Shown here: piece by piece, positions 5,450-5,576 of the stretch
How the letters are laid out: the number at the start of each line of letters is the position of its first letter
Numbering within the stretch: the first letter of the stretch is position 1
NCBI GenBank assembly: GCA_027066935.1
Contig: JAMOMX010000437.1
Location: 1-5,576 of the forward strand
Reading direction: 5' to 3'
DNA from: Sulfurimonas sp.
GTDB taxonomy: Bacteria > Campylobacterota > Campylobacteria > Campylobacterales > Sulfurimonadaceae
Length of the DNA stretch: 5,576 nt
Position numbers and translations under genes: made by a program
The notes under the pieces: model-generated
What the model was told of the DNA's origin: nothing
Database searches by the model: none
What the model saw: the letters and a program-made list of their open reading frames with translations, nothing else

Positions 5450-5576
5450 ATGAAAACTCATACACTTTTAATGCCTTTAGATATGCATCTACACCTTCGT
5501 GATGGAGTTATGCTTGAAAATATTGCACCGCTTAGTGCTTACAGTTTTAGTGGAGCTATCATCATGCCAAACCTAG
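5450..5576 (+). CDS. pyrC: Dihydroorotase (PyrC, E. coli-type), N-terminal fragment
   Basis: Dihydroorotase cyclises N-carbamoyl-L-aspartate to dihydroorotate, the third step of pyrimidine synthesis. The 42 codons present show LDMHLHLRDG (10-19), whose His13 and His15 are the first zinc ligands and whose Arg17 binds substrate. They also show APLSAYSFSGAIIMPNL (26-42), with the substrate-contacting Asn41. Both blocks match the E. coli PyrC class rather than the longer PyrC/PyrX-like dihydroorotases. The ATG at 5450-5452 is 3 bases after the Shine-Dalgarno AAGGAAA (5440-5446) and begins the expected short leader. The gene runs off the right edge and is transcribed divergently from rplU. Confidence 0.95.
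   Translation, partial: MKTHTLLMPLDMHLHLRDGVMLENIAPLSAYSFSGAIIMPNL

Noticed and set aside
1..5576. Mobile element, CRISPR array, tRNA/rRNA gene or defence island
   Set aside because: Nearly all bases are accounted for by recognisable housekeeping genes in a conserved order, and no transposase, direct-repeat array, tRNA-like fold or compositional break was seen.

Overview
This AT-rich window comes from a bacterial chromosome, most likely a Campylobacterota (Epsilonproteobacteria) genome, perhaps Sulfurimonas-like. The evidence is the gene order on the minus strand, rplU-rpmA-obg-fmt-birA-parA-parB-atpF'. As I recall it, this matches the Campylobacter jejuni cluster except that C. jejuni carries proB between obg and fmt. 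Low-GC wobble positions, clear TATAAT -10 boxes without a recognisable -35, and a two-b-subunit ATP synthase (b' gene first) also fit. The genus is inference.

Layout, in transcription order on the minus strand. A divergent AT-rich spacer (5224-5449) carries a -10 box facing each way. Leftward lie rplU (L21) and rpmA (L27), closed by a 9-bp intrinsic terminator at 4592-4622. A 145-base gap (4485-4629) includes that terminator and a probable obg promoter with a small perfect inverted repeat. Next come obg (ribosome-assembly GTPase), fmt (initiator-tRNA formyltransferase), birA (biotin-protein ligase) and parA. These are packed tightly: a 3-base gap, then a 38-base overlap (or about 20 if birA starts at an alternative TTG), then an ATGA overlap. 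This implies one translationally coupled message. A 76-base gap with two inverted repeats separates parA from parB, and the longer repeat touches the parB Shine-Dalgarno. After parB, a short gap with two TATAAT boxes leads into the first 23 codons of atpF', where the ATP synthase operon runs out of the window. Rightward, the window ends in the first 42 codons of pyrC.

Functionally this is core housekeeping: two 50S proteins, a 50S assembly GTPase, formylation of initiator tRNA, protein biotinylation (usually of acetyl-CoA or pyruvate carboxylase carriers), chromosome segregation, ATP synthesis and pyrimidine synthesis. I found no mobile element, CRISPR array, RNA gene, defence system or evident novel system. 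The points worth a second look are fine-scale: a serine at the position of the conserved BirA arginine, a TRVD G4 motif and long insert in Obg, A-tracts in the parB linker, and the hairpin beside the parB ribosome-binding site. All gene spans other than rplU follow the longest plausible frame. rplU is shortened here to its ATG at 5223, because the longer frame starts at a TTG too close to the Shine-Dalgarno.
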